The notes under the pieces: model-generated
What the model saw: only the letters and a program-made list of their open reading frames with translations
Databases searched by the model: none
Told to the model about the DNA's origin: nothing
Program-made: the position numbers and the translations under genes
In this document: positions 53,777 to 63,290 of the stretch, piece after piece
Position numbering within the stretch: the stretch's first letter is position 1
Layout of the letters: the number at the start of each line of letters is the position of its first letter
NCBI RefSeq assembly: GCF_014023275.1
Contig: NZ_CP054698.1
Span: 2,542,001-2,606,000 of the forward strand
DNA from: Nostoc edaphicum CCNP1411
GTDB taxonomy: Bacteria > Cyanobacteriota > Cyanobacteriia > Cyanobacteriales > Nostocaceae
Reading direction: 5' to 3'
Length of the DNA: 64,000 nucleotides

Positions 53777-56749
53777 TTAATCTGCACCCTCAATTGGTGC
53801 AAAACCTTGGCGCTGAATATTTTCTGTCACCGCACGTGGTTCCAAAAATTGCAGGAGGTAATCAGGGCCACCTGCTTTAGAACCTACTCCAGAAAGTTTG
53901 AATCCACCAAAGGGTTGCCGTCCAACGATCGCTCCGGTAATATTGCGGTTGATGTACAAATTACCGACTTCAAATTCTGTCTGCGCCTGCTCAATGTGGG
54001 AAGGCGTTCTAGAATAAAGTCCGCCAGTCAAGGCGTAGTTTGTACCGTTGGCGACTGCTAACGCTTCCTGGAAATCTTTCACCCGAATTACCGCCAGCAC
54101 CGGGCCAAAAATTTCTTCCTGGGAAATTACCGCATTTGGCGATACTTCACTAAAGATAACTGGCCCGATAAAATATCCTTGTTCGGGTGCTGACAATTCC
54201 AAGGCTAGTTGTGCTTCTGCCTTACCCTTCTCAATATACTCGCGGATGCGATCGCGGGCATTAGCATCAATCACTGGGCCAACTTGGGTACTTGGTAACT
54301 CTGCTTCCCCAATATTCAAGGATTTTGTCGCTTCCACCAATCGCTGCACAAAGGCATCATAAATCGGTTGCAGCACAATCACCCTGGAGGCGGCAGAACA
54401 TTTTTGGCCGCTGTAACCAAATGCTGACTGTACTACTCCCACAACAGCTTGGTCTAAATCAGCACTTTCATCGACAATAATCGCATTCTTGCCACCCATT
54501 TCAGCAATCACCCGTTTCATGTGCTTCTGTCCGGGTTTCAAAGTTGCCGCTTCTGCGTAAATTCGACAGCCGACTTCCTGAGAACCTGTAAAAGCAATTA
54601 CATGAGTATCTGGATGATTTACCAAATAAGCGCCGACTTGAGAACCCTTGCCAGGTACGTATTGAAATACACCTTTGGGAAAGCCAGCCTCAATTAAGAT
54701 TTCTGTGAGTTTTGCCGTAATTACAGAAGATGTTTCCGCAGGTTTGAGGAGAGTGCAATTACCTGAAACCAAAGCTGCGACAGTCATTCCACAAGCGATC
54801 GCAAGCGGGAAATTCCAGGGAGAAATTACTACAGCAATACCGCGTGGCTGGTAAATATAACGATTAGTTTCGCCAGGAATGTCATAATTCACACCTTCAT
54901 CTAGCCGTTCAATCTCATCAGCGTAGTACCGACAGAAATCTATCGCTTCCGAAACCTCTCCATCGGCTTCTTTAACAGGTTTCCCAACTTCCAAAACTAT
55001 CCAAGCTGAAAGTTCAGCGCGGCGGAGTTCCATCAAATCACCAGCTTTCCGCAAAATATCAGCGCGTTGTTTAGCTGGTGTTTTCTTCCACCCAGAAAAC
55101 GCCGTTTTTGCAGCTTGCATCGCCTGTTCTGCCTGTTCAACGCTAATCAACCCAACTTTACCAATTACTTCACTGAAATTAGAAGGATTGAGAGAATCAA
55201 CATATTCCGGTGTTTTGACATATTCCCCATTAATTAGCGGCAAATAAGTTTTACCCAACTGTTGACGAACACTTTGGAAAGCTTGCGCCGTCTTTGTTCT
55301 CACCTCTTCCTCTGCGTAATCGGTATCAGCAGCACCGAGGAAATGAGAGTTAGGAGTTAAAGAGTTTTTTTCTTCTTTGACAATCGGCGCTGCTAATAAT
55401 TCCTCAATTGGTCGATTTTCCAGATTTTGCCGTAAAAAAGAACTATTAGCGGTATTTTCCAACAATCGGCGAATTAAATACGCCATTCCAGGCAATAATT
55501 CACCGTAGGGACAGTAAACTCTCACCCGATAACCTTTATCAACCAACGCCTTGGCAACTTTATCACCCATCCCGTAGAGGACTTGTAATTCAAAGCGACG
55601 GCGAGGAACATTTAAGCTTTCAGCGATGGCAATGGCGCGAGAGTGCGATCGCACATTATGGCTACCAATGGCAGAATACACATATTGATGATTTTCTAAC
55701 AACAGCTGAGTGATAATTTCAAAGTTAGCATCAGTTGCCGCTTTATCGTTGTAAACTGGCTGTGGCCAATGCTTCTGCGCTGCTTTGATAGTTTCCTGAT
55801 CCCAATATGCGCCTTTCACTAAACGGATTGTCAAGGGATAACCACGTTCTTTCAACCAAGAAATTAGGTCTTTGGTATCTTGCTCGCTATCACGCAGATA
55901 TGCTTGGATTGTTATGCCGATATCTGTGCGTTGCCGAAACTCTTCTTCTAGTAAGAGTTTTTTCAGGATGCTGAGAGTTATATCCTTGTAGGCATACTGT
56001 TCCATATCAAAATGCACAGCTGCGCCCAACTCTTTAGCACGACGTAAGAGAATCCGAATGCGATCGCTAACTCGCTCCTCACTACCTTTAGCATCCAGAG
56101 GATCAAATTGGGAATAAAACGCTGTTAACTTAACAGAAACCTGAACTTTTGGGATTGCTTCGCCATCAGCCTCATCAATAGCCGGGATAGCTGACCAATT
56201 CTTTGATGCTTCCACCAATTGTTGCATTAATTCTAGATAGCGTTCTAGATAAGACTGCGCTTCGGCTTCGGTAATTACGGCTTCACCAAGTAAGTCGATG
56301 GTGAAAGCCATTTTTTCTTTTCGCAGTCGTTCAACTGTTTTGATGACTTGTTTAATATTTTCCCCAGAAATATATTTATGGGCAAGAGTCTCAACCGCTG
56401 TCCCAACAGTTGTAGCAGCAACTTGTCCTGGCATCGAATCGGGATTAGCAAAGTTTAGCATTCCCTTCAAAGCTGCCGGTAATTCTACAGATTCATCTCC
56501 TAAATATTCTTGTAAATGTGAGGCAATTTCTGATTTACTGTGCAAAGCAGGTAATGTATCTATAAAACGAAATAGTTGCACCCGCAACCCAGGATTACTC
56601 ATCGCCCAAGCTAGTAATTTATCATCCCAGCGCATTTGATCGCGCAGGGAAGAAAAAAACGAACGATTTTCCTGCGTTGCGGCGAGAAGTTGTTTAGCAA
56701 TTTCTTGGGTTTTAGCTTCGTAGGTGCTTGTTTGTACTTGTAATACCAC
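53777..56749 (-). CDS. putA: Bifunctional proline dehydrogenase / L-glutamate gamma-semialdehyde dehydrogenase
   Basis: The 990-residue protein oxidises proline to glutamate in two steps. Residues about 100-460 are the FAD-binding proline dehydrogenase barrel (VQVSVKLTAFYSQFDPLD, VHFDMEQYAYKDIT, RLVKGAYWDQE, VYCPYGELLPGMAYLIRRLLEN). Residues about 500-980 are the aldehyde dehydrogenase: PWNFPLAIACGM, FTGSQEVGCRIY, AEMGGKNA with the catalytic Glu, and GYSGQKCSAASR with the catalytic Cys near residue 783. The N-terminal DNA-binding domain of enterobacterial PutA is absent, as usual in cyanobacteria. It would feed electrons into the quinone pool and yield glutamate. Confidence 0.95.
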   Translation of the reverse strand: MVLQVQTSTYEAKTQEIAKQLLAATQENRSFFSSLRDQMRWDDKLLAWAMSNPGLRVQLFRFIDTLPALHSKSEIASHLQEYLGDESVELPAALKGMLNFANPDSMPGQVAATTVGTAVETLAHKYISGENIKQVIKTVERLRKEKMAFTIDLLGEAVITEAEAQSYLERYLELMQQLVEASKNWSAIPAIDEADGEAIPKVQVSVKLTAFYSQFDPLDAKGSEERVSDRIRILLRRAKELGAAVHFDMEQYAYKDITLSILKKLLLEEEFRQRTDIGITIQAYLRDSEQDTKDLISWLKERGYPLTIRLVKGAYWDQETIKAAQKHWPQPVYNDKAATDANFEIITQLLLENHQYVYSAIGSHNVRSHSRAIAIAESLNVPRRRFELQVLYGMGDKVAKALVDKGYRVRVYCPYGELLPGMAYLIRRLLENTANSSFLRQNLENRPIEELLAAPIVKEEKNSLTPNSHFLGAADTDYAEEEVRTKTAQAFQSVRQQLGKTYLPLINGEYVKTPEYVDSLNPSNFSEVIGKVGLISVEQAEQAMQAAKTAFSGWKKTPAKQRADILRKAGDLMELRRAELSAWIVLEVGKPVKEADGEVSEAIDFCRYYADEIERLDEGVNYDIPGETNRYIYQPRGIAVVISPWNFPLAIACGMTVAALVSGNCTLLKPAETSSVITAKLTEILIEAGFPKGVFQYVPGKGSQVGAYLVNHPDTHVIAFTGSQEVGCRIYAEAATLKPGQKHMKRVIAEMGGKNAIIVDESADLDQAVVGVVQSAFGYSGQKCSAASRVIVLQPIYDAFVQRLVEATKSLNIGEAELPSTQVGPVIDANARDRIREYIEKGKAEAQLALELSAPEQGYFIGPVIFSEVSPNAVISQEEIFGPVLAVIRVKDFQEALAVANGTNYALTGGLYSRTPSHIEQAQTEFEVGNLYINRNITGAIVGRQPFGGFKLSGVGSKAGGPDYLLQFLEPRAVTENIQRQGFAPIEGAD

Positions 56750-57017
56750 TGATAATAAACTCCGTTAATCAAGGCGAGGCTTTTTGTTCAAAGCCTGTGT
56801 CTTCTATTTTGACGCTTTCATTTGGCTGTCACCATATTTAGTGGGGAGTAACGGAAGATGAGGGAGTAAGCAAGAAGAATTAATAACCAATTCCCAATGC
56901 CCAATTCCCAATGCCCAATGCCCAATTGAATAACAAATGTTATCCTTTTGTTGATCTATTTCTAACTTGATTGACAGATGTTGCAACACAATAGATTAGC
57001 TCAGTCGTACTAAGAGT
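56750..57017. repeat. Spacer with CCCAATG heptads
   Basis: The region between putA and the HD gene carries repeated CCCAATG / CCCAATT heptads at about 56889-56927. These also occur at 49955-49995 and in the debranching-enzyme gene. Confidence 0.7.
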
Positions 57018-57683
57018 GTGAATACTACATTTATGCCTACAGAAAACCTCACGCATATTTTATTTTCTAACTGGCAACACACACTCCAACCCTTTGGCGT
57101 TGACCAGGTAGCGGCTGATAAAGCCTTTAATTCTTTGGTTGCAGCTTACTCTACCCCTGGTCGCTATTACCATACACTGAAACACATTGATCATGTCCTC
57201 AGCACAATTCAGATTTTACAAGGCTACACCTACAACCTAGCTGCTGTTCAACTAGCTGCCTGGTTCCACGATGTAGTATATGACACTGAAGCTCAAGATA
57301 ATGAAGAACGAAGCGCAGACTATGCTTTGGAGTTGCTGAGTAATTTGGGTATTCCAGAAAGTATCATAGCTACTGTCACCCGTCTTATTCTGAACACTAA
57401 AGACCACCAAGCTGCGGTAGATGATTGTGATAGCCAAGTTTTACTTGATGCAGATTTAGCGATTTTGGCTACTAACCAAGTGCAGTATGGAGAATACACC
57501 CATGCCATTCGCCAGGAATATGGCTGGGTGTCAGAGGCAGAGTATATCACAGGTCGTCAGCAGGTTTTAGAACGATTTTTAAAGCGATCGCGTATCTACT
57601 TTACGCCTTTAATGTTAGAGTTCGCCGAACCATCTGCCCGTGGCAATATCCAGGCAGAAATTCAATCTTTGTTGTCTCGTTAG
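57018..57683 (+). CDS. HD-domain metal-dependent phosphohydrolase-like protein
   Basis: The 221-residue protein has the HD signature YHTLKHIDHVL (His) and AAWFHDVVYD (His-Asp) near residues 52-95. Further acidic residues (LDADLAILA) near 150 would complete the metal site. It belongs to a widespread family of predicted metal-dependent HD hydrolases whose substrates are unknown. The given start is GTG at 57018; ATG at 57033 (MPTENLTHI) is an alternative. The NERD gene follows on the same strand. Confidence 0.85.
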   Translation: MNTTFMPTENLTHILFSNWQHTLQPFGVDQVAADKAFNSLVAAYSTPGRYYHTLKHIDHVLSTIQILQGYTYNLAAVQLAAWFHDVVYDTEAQDNEERSADYALELLSNLGIPESIIATVTRLILNTKDHQAAVDDCDSQVLLDADLAILATNQVQYGEYTHAIRQEYGWVSEAEYITGRQQVLERFLKRSRIYFTPLMLEFAEPSARGNIQAEIQSLLSR

Positions 57684-57702
57684 CTTTATCACTGTTAGTA
57701 AC

Positions 57703-57831
57703 ATGAAATTTTTTCTATATGAATTAGGGGAGAGCGATTTCCCTCCAATTCTGGGAACTCTAAAAATGGCAGTTACTGACAAATATTACTACAATTTTGA
57801 TGAGAACTCTTCAACAATCACCCTCGCTTAG
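57703..57831 (+). CDS. Possible small protein (42 aa)
   Basis: An ATG at 57703 opens 42 codons (MKFFLYELGESDFPPILGTL and onward) to 57831. The product is protein-like, but its 3' end overlaps the NERD gene start by about 30 bases in another frame. No ribosome site is seen. It may be a remnant. Confidence 0.3.
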   Translation: MKFFLYELGESDFPPILGTLKMAVTDKYYYNFDENSSTITLA

Positions 57832-58522
57832 GGCAGTATTCCAACAAAAAATAGACACCAAAAAATCTACCAAACACCAAGAAATTCATGAAAGATTAGG
57901 TGATGGCTTTTTAGGTGGGTTGGGTTCATTCATGTTTGAATTTAAGCAAACAACAAATAAATTCAAAGGCAATATGGGGGAATGGGGAGTATCACTACTT
58001 TTGCAATCTTTCCCCGATACATGGGTGATATTTAATAATGCCTTCATCCCCACTAACTCAGGCTCTCTAACGGAAATAGACCATTTAATTATCGGTGAAA
58101 GTGGTGTTTTTTTAGTAGAGGTCAAAACCTGGAAAGGTTCATTTAGCGCTTATAAAGATAAATGGAAACGGCGTGAAGGTAACAATTGGGTAGCAGTTGA
58201 CAATAGTCCGACTTCTCAAAGTATTTACCATCAGAAAATGTTTAGTCAGTGGATTACTTCATTAATGCCTAACCTTCCTAATGGGTTTGTTGCGGCTCCA
58301 CTAGTCTTCCCAATTGCTACATGGATAGGAGCAAATGATTGCTCAGTTCCAGTTTTACAAGGTATCCCTGCACTGCTACAGATGATAAATAGTTCTCCTG
58401 ATTGTTTAACTCCAATGCAAGTGCAGGCAATTGCCCAAGCCGTTGAAAACTTGATACTTCCTACAAATACTAAACCGATTCCTAAGCCCAAACCTGTTAA
58501 GCGTCAGAATCCTATAATTTGA
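57800..58522 (+). CDS. NERD-domain (nuclease-related) protein
   Basis: I take ATG 57800, one codon after a TTG, giving 240 residues. The NERD domain spans about residues 55-170: GNMGEWGVSLLLQSFPDTWVIF, then TEIDHLIIGESGVFLVEVKTWKG, where Asp and the ExK pair (EVK) are nuclease-fold catalytic residues. The C-terminus is Pro/Lys-rich. NERD proteins are predicted to act on nucleic acids, often next to other enzymatic domains; here it stands alone. It is convergent with cpcF. Confidence 0.82.
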   Translation: MRTLQQSPSLRAVFQQKIDTKKSTKHQEIHERLGDGFLGGLGSFMFEFKQTTNKFKGNMGEWGVSLLLQSFPDTWVIFNNAFIPTNSGSLTEIDHLIIGESGVFLVEVKTWKGSFSAYKDKWKRREGNNWVAVDNSPTSQSIYHQKMFSQWITSLMPNLPNGFVAAPLVFPIATWIGANDCSVPVLQGIPALLQMINSSPDCLTPMQVQAIAQAVENLILPTNTKPIPKPKPVKRQNPII

Positions 58523-58640
58523 GTTTATGAAGTGCGCGAGGGTTAGGCAGAAGGCTTGGCCATTGATGTGTAGGCAATATACCAATAGTCGCTGCCTTCT
58601 CCCTCTGGTATCACTTATAAATTTGCTGGAAATCCCTTAG

Positions 58641-59366
58641 TTAACGTCTGCCACCACCACGATGAGGCACTTCAACTTCAGCATCTTGTAGCTTTCTTTT
58701 CGGTGCAAAAACTTCTTGATGCTGTTGCTGCTGAATTTTTTCCTGTGCAAACTTTACACGGGTGCGAACTCCCAGATCGGCATCTGTATCGAGCAGTTGC
58801 TGAAGTTGATCTGTAATCCGTGACGCTTGATCGGGTAAAGTGACTGCTATTGCAATGGCTAGTGTTTCTAAACTCGTCACTGCTGCATAGCGCACTATCC
58901 ACTCTGGATCTTGAGAAATTAGTAATAGTGCCTCTAATGCCTGAGTCTGAACAGATTCCACTTTCTCAGTAGGTAGTTGATGCAAGCGCAAAGTGCCTAA
59001 TCCTCTGGCAGCTGCCCGCCGCACACTTAAGGAAAAATCGTTTTTTGCTGCCTCTAACAAGGTATCCAGCGCCCGGACATCGCCAATTCCCGCTAAGGCA
59101 CGAATAGCCCAAGCTCTAGCACTGTAGTTGTAGTCATCAATCAGTTCCAATAGTGACGGTACTGCGGCTTCCCCGATCGCAATCAGCCCATCTACCGCCG
59201 CCACCGCCGCTCCTGGATTGTTGTAGCCCAAAGCTGCAATCAAAGTAGGAACAGATTCCTCTATACGAGCTGCTGCTAACTCCTGAACTGCGTCTAATAA
59301 GCGATCCGAAGAGTCTGCTTCTTCCACAGCACGAATCAATATTTGGGCTAGGTCATTGTTATTCAT
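58641..59366 (-). CDS. cpcF: Phycocyanin alpha-subunit phycocyanobilin lyase, CpcF subunit
   Basis: The 241-residue protein is built of HEAT/PBS-lyase repeats (VPTLIAALGYNNPGAAVAAV, VPSLLELIDDYNYSARAWAI, LLEAAKNDFSLSVRRAAARG). It pairs with CpcE to attach phycocyanobilin to Cys84 of the phycocyanin alpha subunit. The SVRRAAARGLGTLR segment near residue 110 is characteristic. It is the last gene of the phycocyanin operon, with 170 bases between it and cpcE. Unlike the structural genes upstream, its product is an enzyme needed in small amounts. Confidence 0.92.
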   Translation of the reverse strand: MNNNDLAQILIRAVEEADSSDRLLDAVQELAAARIEESVPTLIAALGYNNPGAAVAAVDGLIAIGEAAVPSLLELIDDYNYSARAWAIRALAGIGDVRALDTLLEAAKNDFSLSVRRAAARGLGTLRLHQLPTEKVESVQTQALEALLLISQDPEWIVRYAAVTSLETLAIAIAVTLPDQASRITDQLQQLLDTDADLGVRTRVKFAQEKIQQQQHQEVFAPKRKLQDAEVEVPHRGGGRR

Positions 59367-59536
59367 AATAATTTTTCATGAGTCATTAGTGGTCAGCCAA
59401 TTGTAGCTGAACTTCTCCGTAGTTGACATCATACATAAACCCCCTAGCCCTGATTTTGCAGTTGGGTTGGAGGTTTATGTGTATTAAACATTTGATTTAA
59501 ACGTATTAATGAAAACTCATTACTTAGAACTTAGGA

Positions 59537-60382
59537 CTACAACAGCGAGTCCATTAAATTAATCACTTTGATTGCACCCGCTGACAAAGTGCTTGCTGCT
59601 GTGTGATTAACTTGATGTTCTAGTAATCCTTTAAGAGAAATGAGCTTCAGGCTATTTTCGGCAAGAGTCTGTGCGATCGCATCTGCTGCGGGTAGATATC
59701 CGATCGCTCCCAAGTCTGCTAACACTGCTCGACGCAATTGCAATCTTTCACCCGCCAAAGCCTTTACCAACCGTTCTCCATAAACTGGTTCTTGGGTTAA
59801 TTGATACATAGCTCTCGCAGCAGCATATTGCACCAATTCAATTGGATGCTCTAAGAATGGTTTTACCAAAGGGGTAGACTCAGTTGCCTTCAAGGTTCCC
59901 AAGGCTTCTAAAATGGCCTCATAGGGTTGAGATAAATCAGGCTGCTTTGATATCAGCTGCTCTCCCTGCAAGCCTACTTGTAATAGCTTAATCAGGGGGG
60001 GAATGCAAACCGGATCGCCCAGCATTTCTAAAGATTGTGCTGCTGCTTCCCGCACATAAAAATCTGAGCAGTCTAAACACGCAATTAAAGGTGAGACTGC
60101 TTGGCGATCGCCTAGTTTCCCTAAGGCCCTAGCGGCGTTCCGTCGTAGAGGATATCCGCCTTCTGGTGTCCGATCGGCTTCATCCTCTAAAGCTGCGATC
60201 AATTTTGTCACCGCAGCTGCTTCACATATCCGAAACCTACCCAACCACCAGGCAGCATAAAAGCGCAGACCTAAATCTGCACTCTCAAGATTAGCGATCG
60301 CCTGCTCTACTGTCAAAGATTCACCATCGCCAGAGTTACCTGTCGGTGACAAATCTTCAAATTTCTGCGGACTGAAATTCAT
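59537..60382 (-). CDS. cpcE: Phycocyanin alpha-subunit phycocyanobilin lyase, CpcE subunit
   Basis: The 281-residue HEAT-repeat protein closely follows known CpcE: LRFYAAWWLGRFRICEAAAV, TPEGGYPLRRNAARALGKLGD, ACLDCSDFYVREAAAQSLEMLGD and the QYAAARAMYQLTQEPVYGERL block. With CpcF it forms the lyase that loads phycocyanobilin on CpcA. Its ATG shares one base with the cpcD stop (TAATG), so translation is coupled. It holds at least four Cys (RICEA, ACLDC, PVCIP) and several Met, in contrast with the sulfur-free structural proteins of the same operon. Confidence 0.95.
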   Translation of the reverse strand: MNFSPQKFEDLSPTGNSGDGESLTVEQAIANLESADLGLRFYAAWWLGRFRICEAAAVTKLIAALEDEADRTPEGGYPLRRNAARALGKLGDRQAVSPLIACLDCSDFYVREAAAQSLEMLGDPVCIPPLIKLLQVGLQGEQLISKQPDLSQPYEAILEALGTLKATESTPLVKPFLEHPIELVQYAAARAMYQLTQEPVYGERLVKALAGERLQLRRAVLADLGAIGYLPAADAIAQTLAENSLKLISLKGLLEHQVNHTAASTLSAGAIKVINLMDSLL

Positions 60383-60639
60383 TATGAAGAAGGAGGATCG
60401 CTTTGTTCGCTATCTGTTTTAGCTTCAGCGTTTAATGGCTGAATGCTGACTATTTTCCCACCCAAGCGAGTAATCCGCTGCATTTCTTGATTCATTCGGT
60501 TCTCTGGTACTGTGAAAAACACAGAGGCACTAGAACGAATGGGATAATTAGTTTTTTCGGTTTCTTCGCTTTGGCGCAGACCCACTACTTCATATCGAAA
60601 GTAACGACTACTACTTCTACTACCAATTTGTCCAACCAT
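60382..60639 (-). CDS. cpcD: Rod-capping linker CpcD
   Basis: The 85-residue protein is a CpcD domain (RYFRYEVVGLRQSEETEKTN, then TVPENRMNQEMQRITRLGGK) with a Ser/Asp-rich tail (KTDSEQSDPPSS). It caps the end of phycocyanin rods and sets rod length. It is slightly longer than the usual 70-80 residues. It has two internal Met (NRMNQEM), so it is less sulfur-poor than the other structural products. The stop overlaps the cpcE start by one base. Confidence 0.93.
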   Translation of the reverse strand: MVGQIGSRSSSRYFRYEVVGLRQSEETEKTNYPIRSSASVFFTVPENRMNQEMQRITRLGGKIVSIQPLNAEAKTDSEQSDPPSS

Positions 60640-60706
60640 AAATCACTTCCAAATTTTAAGTTTTAAGTTTTCAATAGTCATTAATAATGACTATTGACAA
60701 ATGATA

Positions 60707-61576
60707 CTAAAGTGGTTTCACACTCGCTATTTTACCACCTTGTTTTACCACTCTCTGGAAGTAAGTAGATAGTTCTTCATAAGGTATGATCACCGCTTGA
60801 TTTACACGGCGTGTGCTAGGATACCCGGCACCAAAAACGCCTGCCACTTCAATGCGGTAAAGTCTGCCTTCTTTACCAAAAGTTCCCGCACCACCAAAAG
60901 TACTGTTGGGGGTAACGCCTTTTTCAGAAGCAACGTATGAAAAGCCAGAGGGGCCACCAGAGGGGGGAACAACGATGGATGCACTATTGCGACCTAGTTC
61001 GCTAGCAAGGCGAGAAGATTTCCCTTTAAGTTGGGAGGTATCGCTACTCGCATAGCCGCGATAAAGTTGGAATATCCGGCTAAATCCTACAGTTTTCTGT
61101 CCTGTTTGGGTTTGAAAACCGCGATAGTAAGGGACTATATTTTCACCAAAACTAGATTGATACTCTGGTGAATCAATATAAGAATCAATGTCGGCTTCAT
61201 ATCCCTTGTTTTGGTACAAGTCCAAGTGATAAACCACTTCAGACTCATCATAAGGAGCACGACCCAACAAATGTTTATAGTTCAGTTCGATGACGCGAGT
61301 TTGGAAGTTGTCGTAGAAAAACCTGGATTTGTACAGTTCTGATTTAGCTACTTGACGTACAAACTCTTGTACTGTGCTTTTACCATCGCGCAGGATAGAT
61401 TCAGCACTTGTGAGGCGGTCAGATGTCAATATGTAGTTATTGCCCAACACCTGACGATAGACCGCAGAAATTACTCTCTCAATGTCTTCTTTGGTTGCAT
61501 TAGGACGCAATTCCACAGGAGACTGGTCACTAAAAGGTTCTGTTCCCAGACGGGAAGCTGCTGTTGTAATAGCCAT
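60707..61576 (-). CDS. cpcC: Phycocyanin rod linker CpcC (33 kDa type)
   Basis: I place the start at 61576 ([16 protein letters not shown]), which matches known CpcC N-termini and follows AAGGAAAAT; the frame extends further upstream but into spacer repeats. The 289 residues hold the Pfam00427 linker domain ([20 protein letters not shown] ... [21 protein letters not shown]) and a C-terminal CpcD domain ([20 protein letters not shown]). The product joins phycocyanin hexamers along the rod. Apart from the initiator it contains no Met and no Cys. Confidence 0.95.
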   Translation of the reverse strand: MAITTAASRLGTEPFSDQSPVELRPNATKEDIERVISAVYRQVLGNNYILTSDRLTSAESILRDGKSTVQEFVRQVAKSELYKSRFFYDNFQTRVIELNYKHLLGRAPYDESEVVYHLDLYQNKGYEADIDSYIDSPEYQSSFGENIVPYYRGFQTQTGQKTVGFSRIFQLYRGYASSDTSQLKGKSSRLASELGRNSASIVVPPSGGPSGFSYVASEKGVTPNSTFGGAGTFGKEGRLYRIEVAGVFGAGYPSTRRVNQAVIIPYEELSTYFQRVVKQGGKIASVKPL

Positions 61577-61726
61577 TGGTAATTTTCCTTTTGTAATTAA
61601 TAGTTGGGGACTGGGGATTAGGGATCGGGCGTTGGGTATTGGGTATTGGGTATTGGTTATCCCCTTCGTCCTCCTTGTCCCCAATTCCTAGTTCCCAGTC
61701 TCCAGTCCCCAGTCCCCAATCTCTAT

Positions 61727-62539
61727 TTATACGGCTGTAATGCTAATAACCTTACTGCCCTTGCGATTCAACTGCTGCAATTTACTAGACAGTTGCTCGT
61801 AGGGTACGATCAATTCCGCAGTACCGCGCCGCACTACTGTTGAGTTCGGGGAAGCTGCTTGTAGCACTCTGATGCGGTATGTTTCTCCACGACCACCTGT
61901 AGAGAGTCCTGTTAAGGCTCCGGCGGAGACTGGATAAATGGGTGAGGCTAGATTCTTAGCCACTTCCCAGGTTAGCCGTCCTTGTTTTTGCCCTTGAGCG
62001 CGATCGCTATTGGCATAACCCCGATACAGTTGGAACAGTCGGCCAAATCCAACGTTTTTCAGTCCTACTTGACTTTTAAAGCCTCGATAGTAGGGGACAA
62101 TGTTCTCGCCAAAACTTTCTTGATATTCTAGTGAGTCAATGTAGGAATTAATCTCAGCTTCATAACCTTCTGAGTTGTAAAGCTCAACATGGTACGAAAT
62201 CTCTGACTCATCTTCCGGGGCACGCCCCAATAAATGCTTATAATTCAACTCGATAAACCGAGTTTGGGAATTGGAGTGGAAAAACTTATCCCGATAGAGT
62301 TCCGATTGAGCAATAGCTTGCACAAATCCCCGGACGGAGATTGCACCTTGCTGCAACAGTGATTCTGCACTCTCTAGACGTTCTCCTTCTAGTAGATATG
62401 CATTACCCAAAACCTGACGGTAAGCCGCTCGGATAACCACTGCCACATCCGCTTCTGTTCTATCGGGACGTAGTTCTACCAGTGCTGAGTTTTCAAATGC
62501 TCCAATCCCTAATCTTGCTGCTTGTCCCAAAGCCGCCAT
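61727..62539 (-). CDS. Phycocyanin rod linker, second paralogue (CpcH/CpcI-like)
   Basis: The start is set at 62539 ([13 protein letters not shown]), directly after AGGAGG; the upstream 9-codon extension is not needed. The 270 residues have the Pfam00427 linker domain ([20 protein letters not shown] ... [19 protein letters not shown]) and a CpcD domain ([18 protein letters not shown]). It differs from the next linker at many positions, so the rod probably uses two distinct linkers, as in the inducible cpc operons of Calothrix. It has no Met beyond the initiator and no Cys. Confidence 0.92.
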   Translation of the reverse strand: MAALGQAARLGIGAFENSALVELRPDRTEADVAVVIRAAYRQVLGNAYLLEGERLESAESLLQQGAISVRGFVQAIAQSELYRDKFFHSNSQTRFIELNYKHLLGRAPEDESEISYHVELYNSEGYEAEINSYIDSLEYQESFGENIVPYYRGFKSQVGLKNVGFGRLFQLYRGYANSDRAQGQKQGRLTWEVAKNLASPIYPVSAGALTGLSTGGRGETYRIRVLQAASPNSTVVRRGTAELIVPYEQLSSKLQQLNRKGSKVISITAV

Positions 62540-62627
62540 CCTTAACCTCCTCAGTTTTAACTGCAAAACTGAAAACTTTTTAGAAAATTTTTTTCTAGTC
62601 TTTTAACAGTCTTTTGAAAATAAAACT

Positions 62628-62689
62628 GCCCGGAGAAGTAAACAACTCATAGAACTTACTTGTCATAAGAGCTGATTTCCTCTCCGGGC
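62628..62689 (-). promoter_or_regulatory. Stem-loop between cpcA and the linker genes
   Basis: On the minus strand GCCCGGAGA pairs with TCTCCGGGC across a 44-base loop and is followed by AGTTTTATTTTC. It lies 13 bases past the cpcA stop. Such partial terminators after cpcBA set the high ratio of subunits to linkers in phycobilisome operons. Confidence 0.75.
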
Positions 62690-62701
62690 TAAAGAAACAC
62701 T

Positions 62702-63193
62702 CTAGCTTAGAGTATTGATTACATAGTCGATGTAAGAATTGGCTTCAACAGCTGGGTCGCCGCTTAGACCGTGGTTAGCTTTGATGTACTTGAGAGCTTC
62801 AATGTACCAGCTAGGAGACAGGTCAAAAGTCCGGTTGATTTCAGCCAAGCCAGAAATCAAGAAATCATCCAAGGGGCCTGTGCCACCAACAACTAAAGCG
62901 TATGTGATAATCCGCAAGTAGTAGCCAACATCACGAACACACTTGCCTTTGCCGCGTGCATCAGACGCGAAGTTGGGGCCTTGTTGTTGGGTGGTGTAAG
63001 GGAATTTGTTATACACTGCTTGAGCAGCACCTTCGGTCAAACGTTGAGCATTAGCGCTCAATGCTTTTGCTGCTTGTAAGCTAGCTGGTGCTTGGCGGAA
63101 GCGACCAAAAGCAACTTGAATTTCGGTGCTGCTGAGGTAGCGACCTTGAGAATCTGCTGATGCAATTGCTTCAGTTAGAGGTGTTTTTGTCAT
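62702..63193 (-). CDS. cpcA: C-phycocyanin alpha subunit (sulfur-depleted)
   Basis: The start is ATG 63193 ([17 protein letters not shown]), preceded by AAGGGAAA; the upstream 21 codons are spacer. The 163-residue alpha subunit keeps the chromophore Cys84 ([14 protein letters not shown]) and the conserved [20 protein letters not shown] helix. It contains one Met, the initiator, and one Cys, the phycocyanobilin ligand. Typical phycocyanin alpha subunits have several Met and extra Cys. It follows cpcB by 97 bases. Confidence 0.97.
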   Translation of the reverse strand: MTKTPLTEAIASADSQGRYLSSTEIQVAFGRFRQAPASLQAAKALSANAQRLTEGAAQAVYNKFPYTTQQQGPNFASDARGKGKCVRDVGYYLRIITYALVVGGTGPLDDFLISGLAEINRTFDLSPSWYIEALKYIKANHGLSGDPAVEANSYIDYVINTLS

Positions 63194-63290
63194 TTTTGGT
63201 ATTTCCCTTTTACAAACGTTATGGTTGAAATTTTGTTTTGTCCTATGGATGGACAATTATTTAGTCAACATTCAGCAATGCAAGCTTTGC

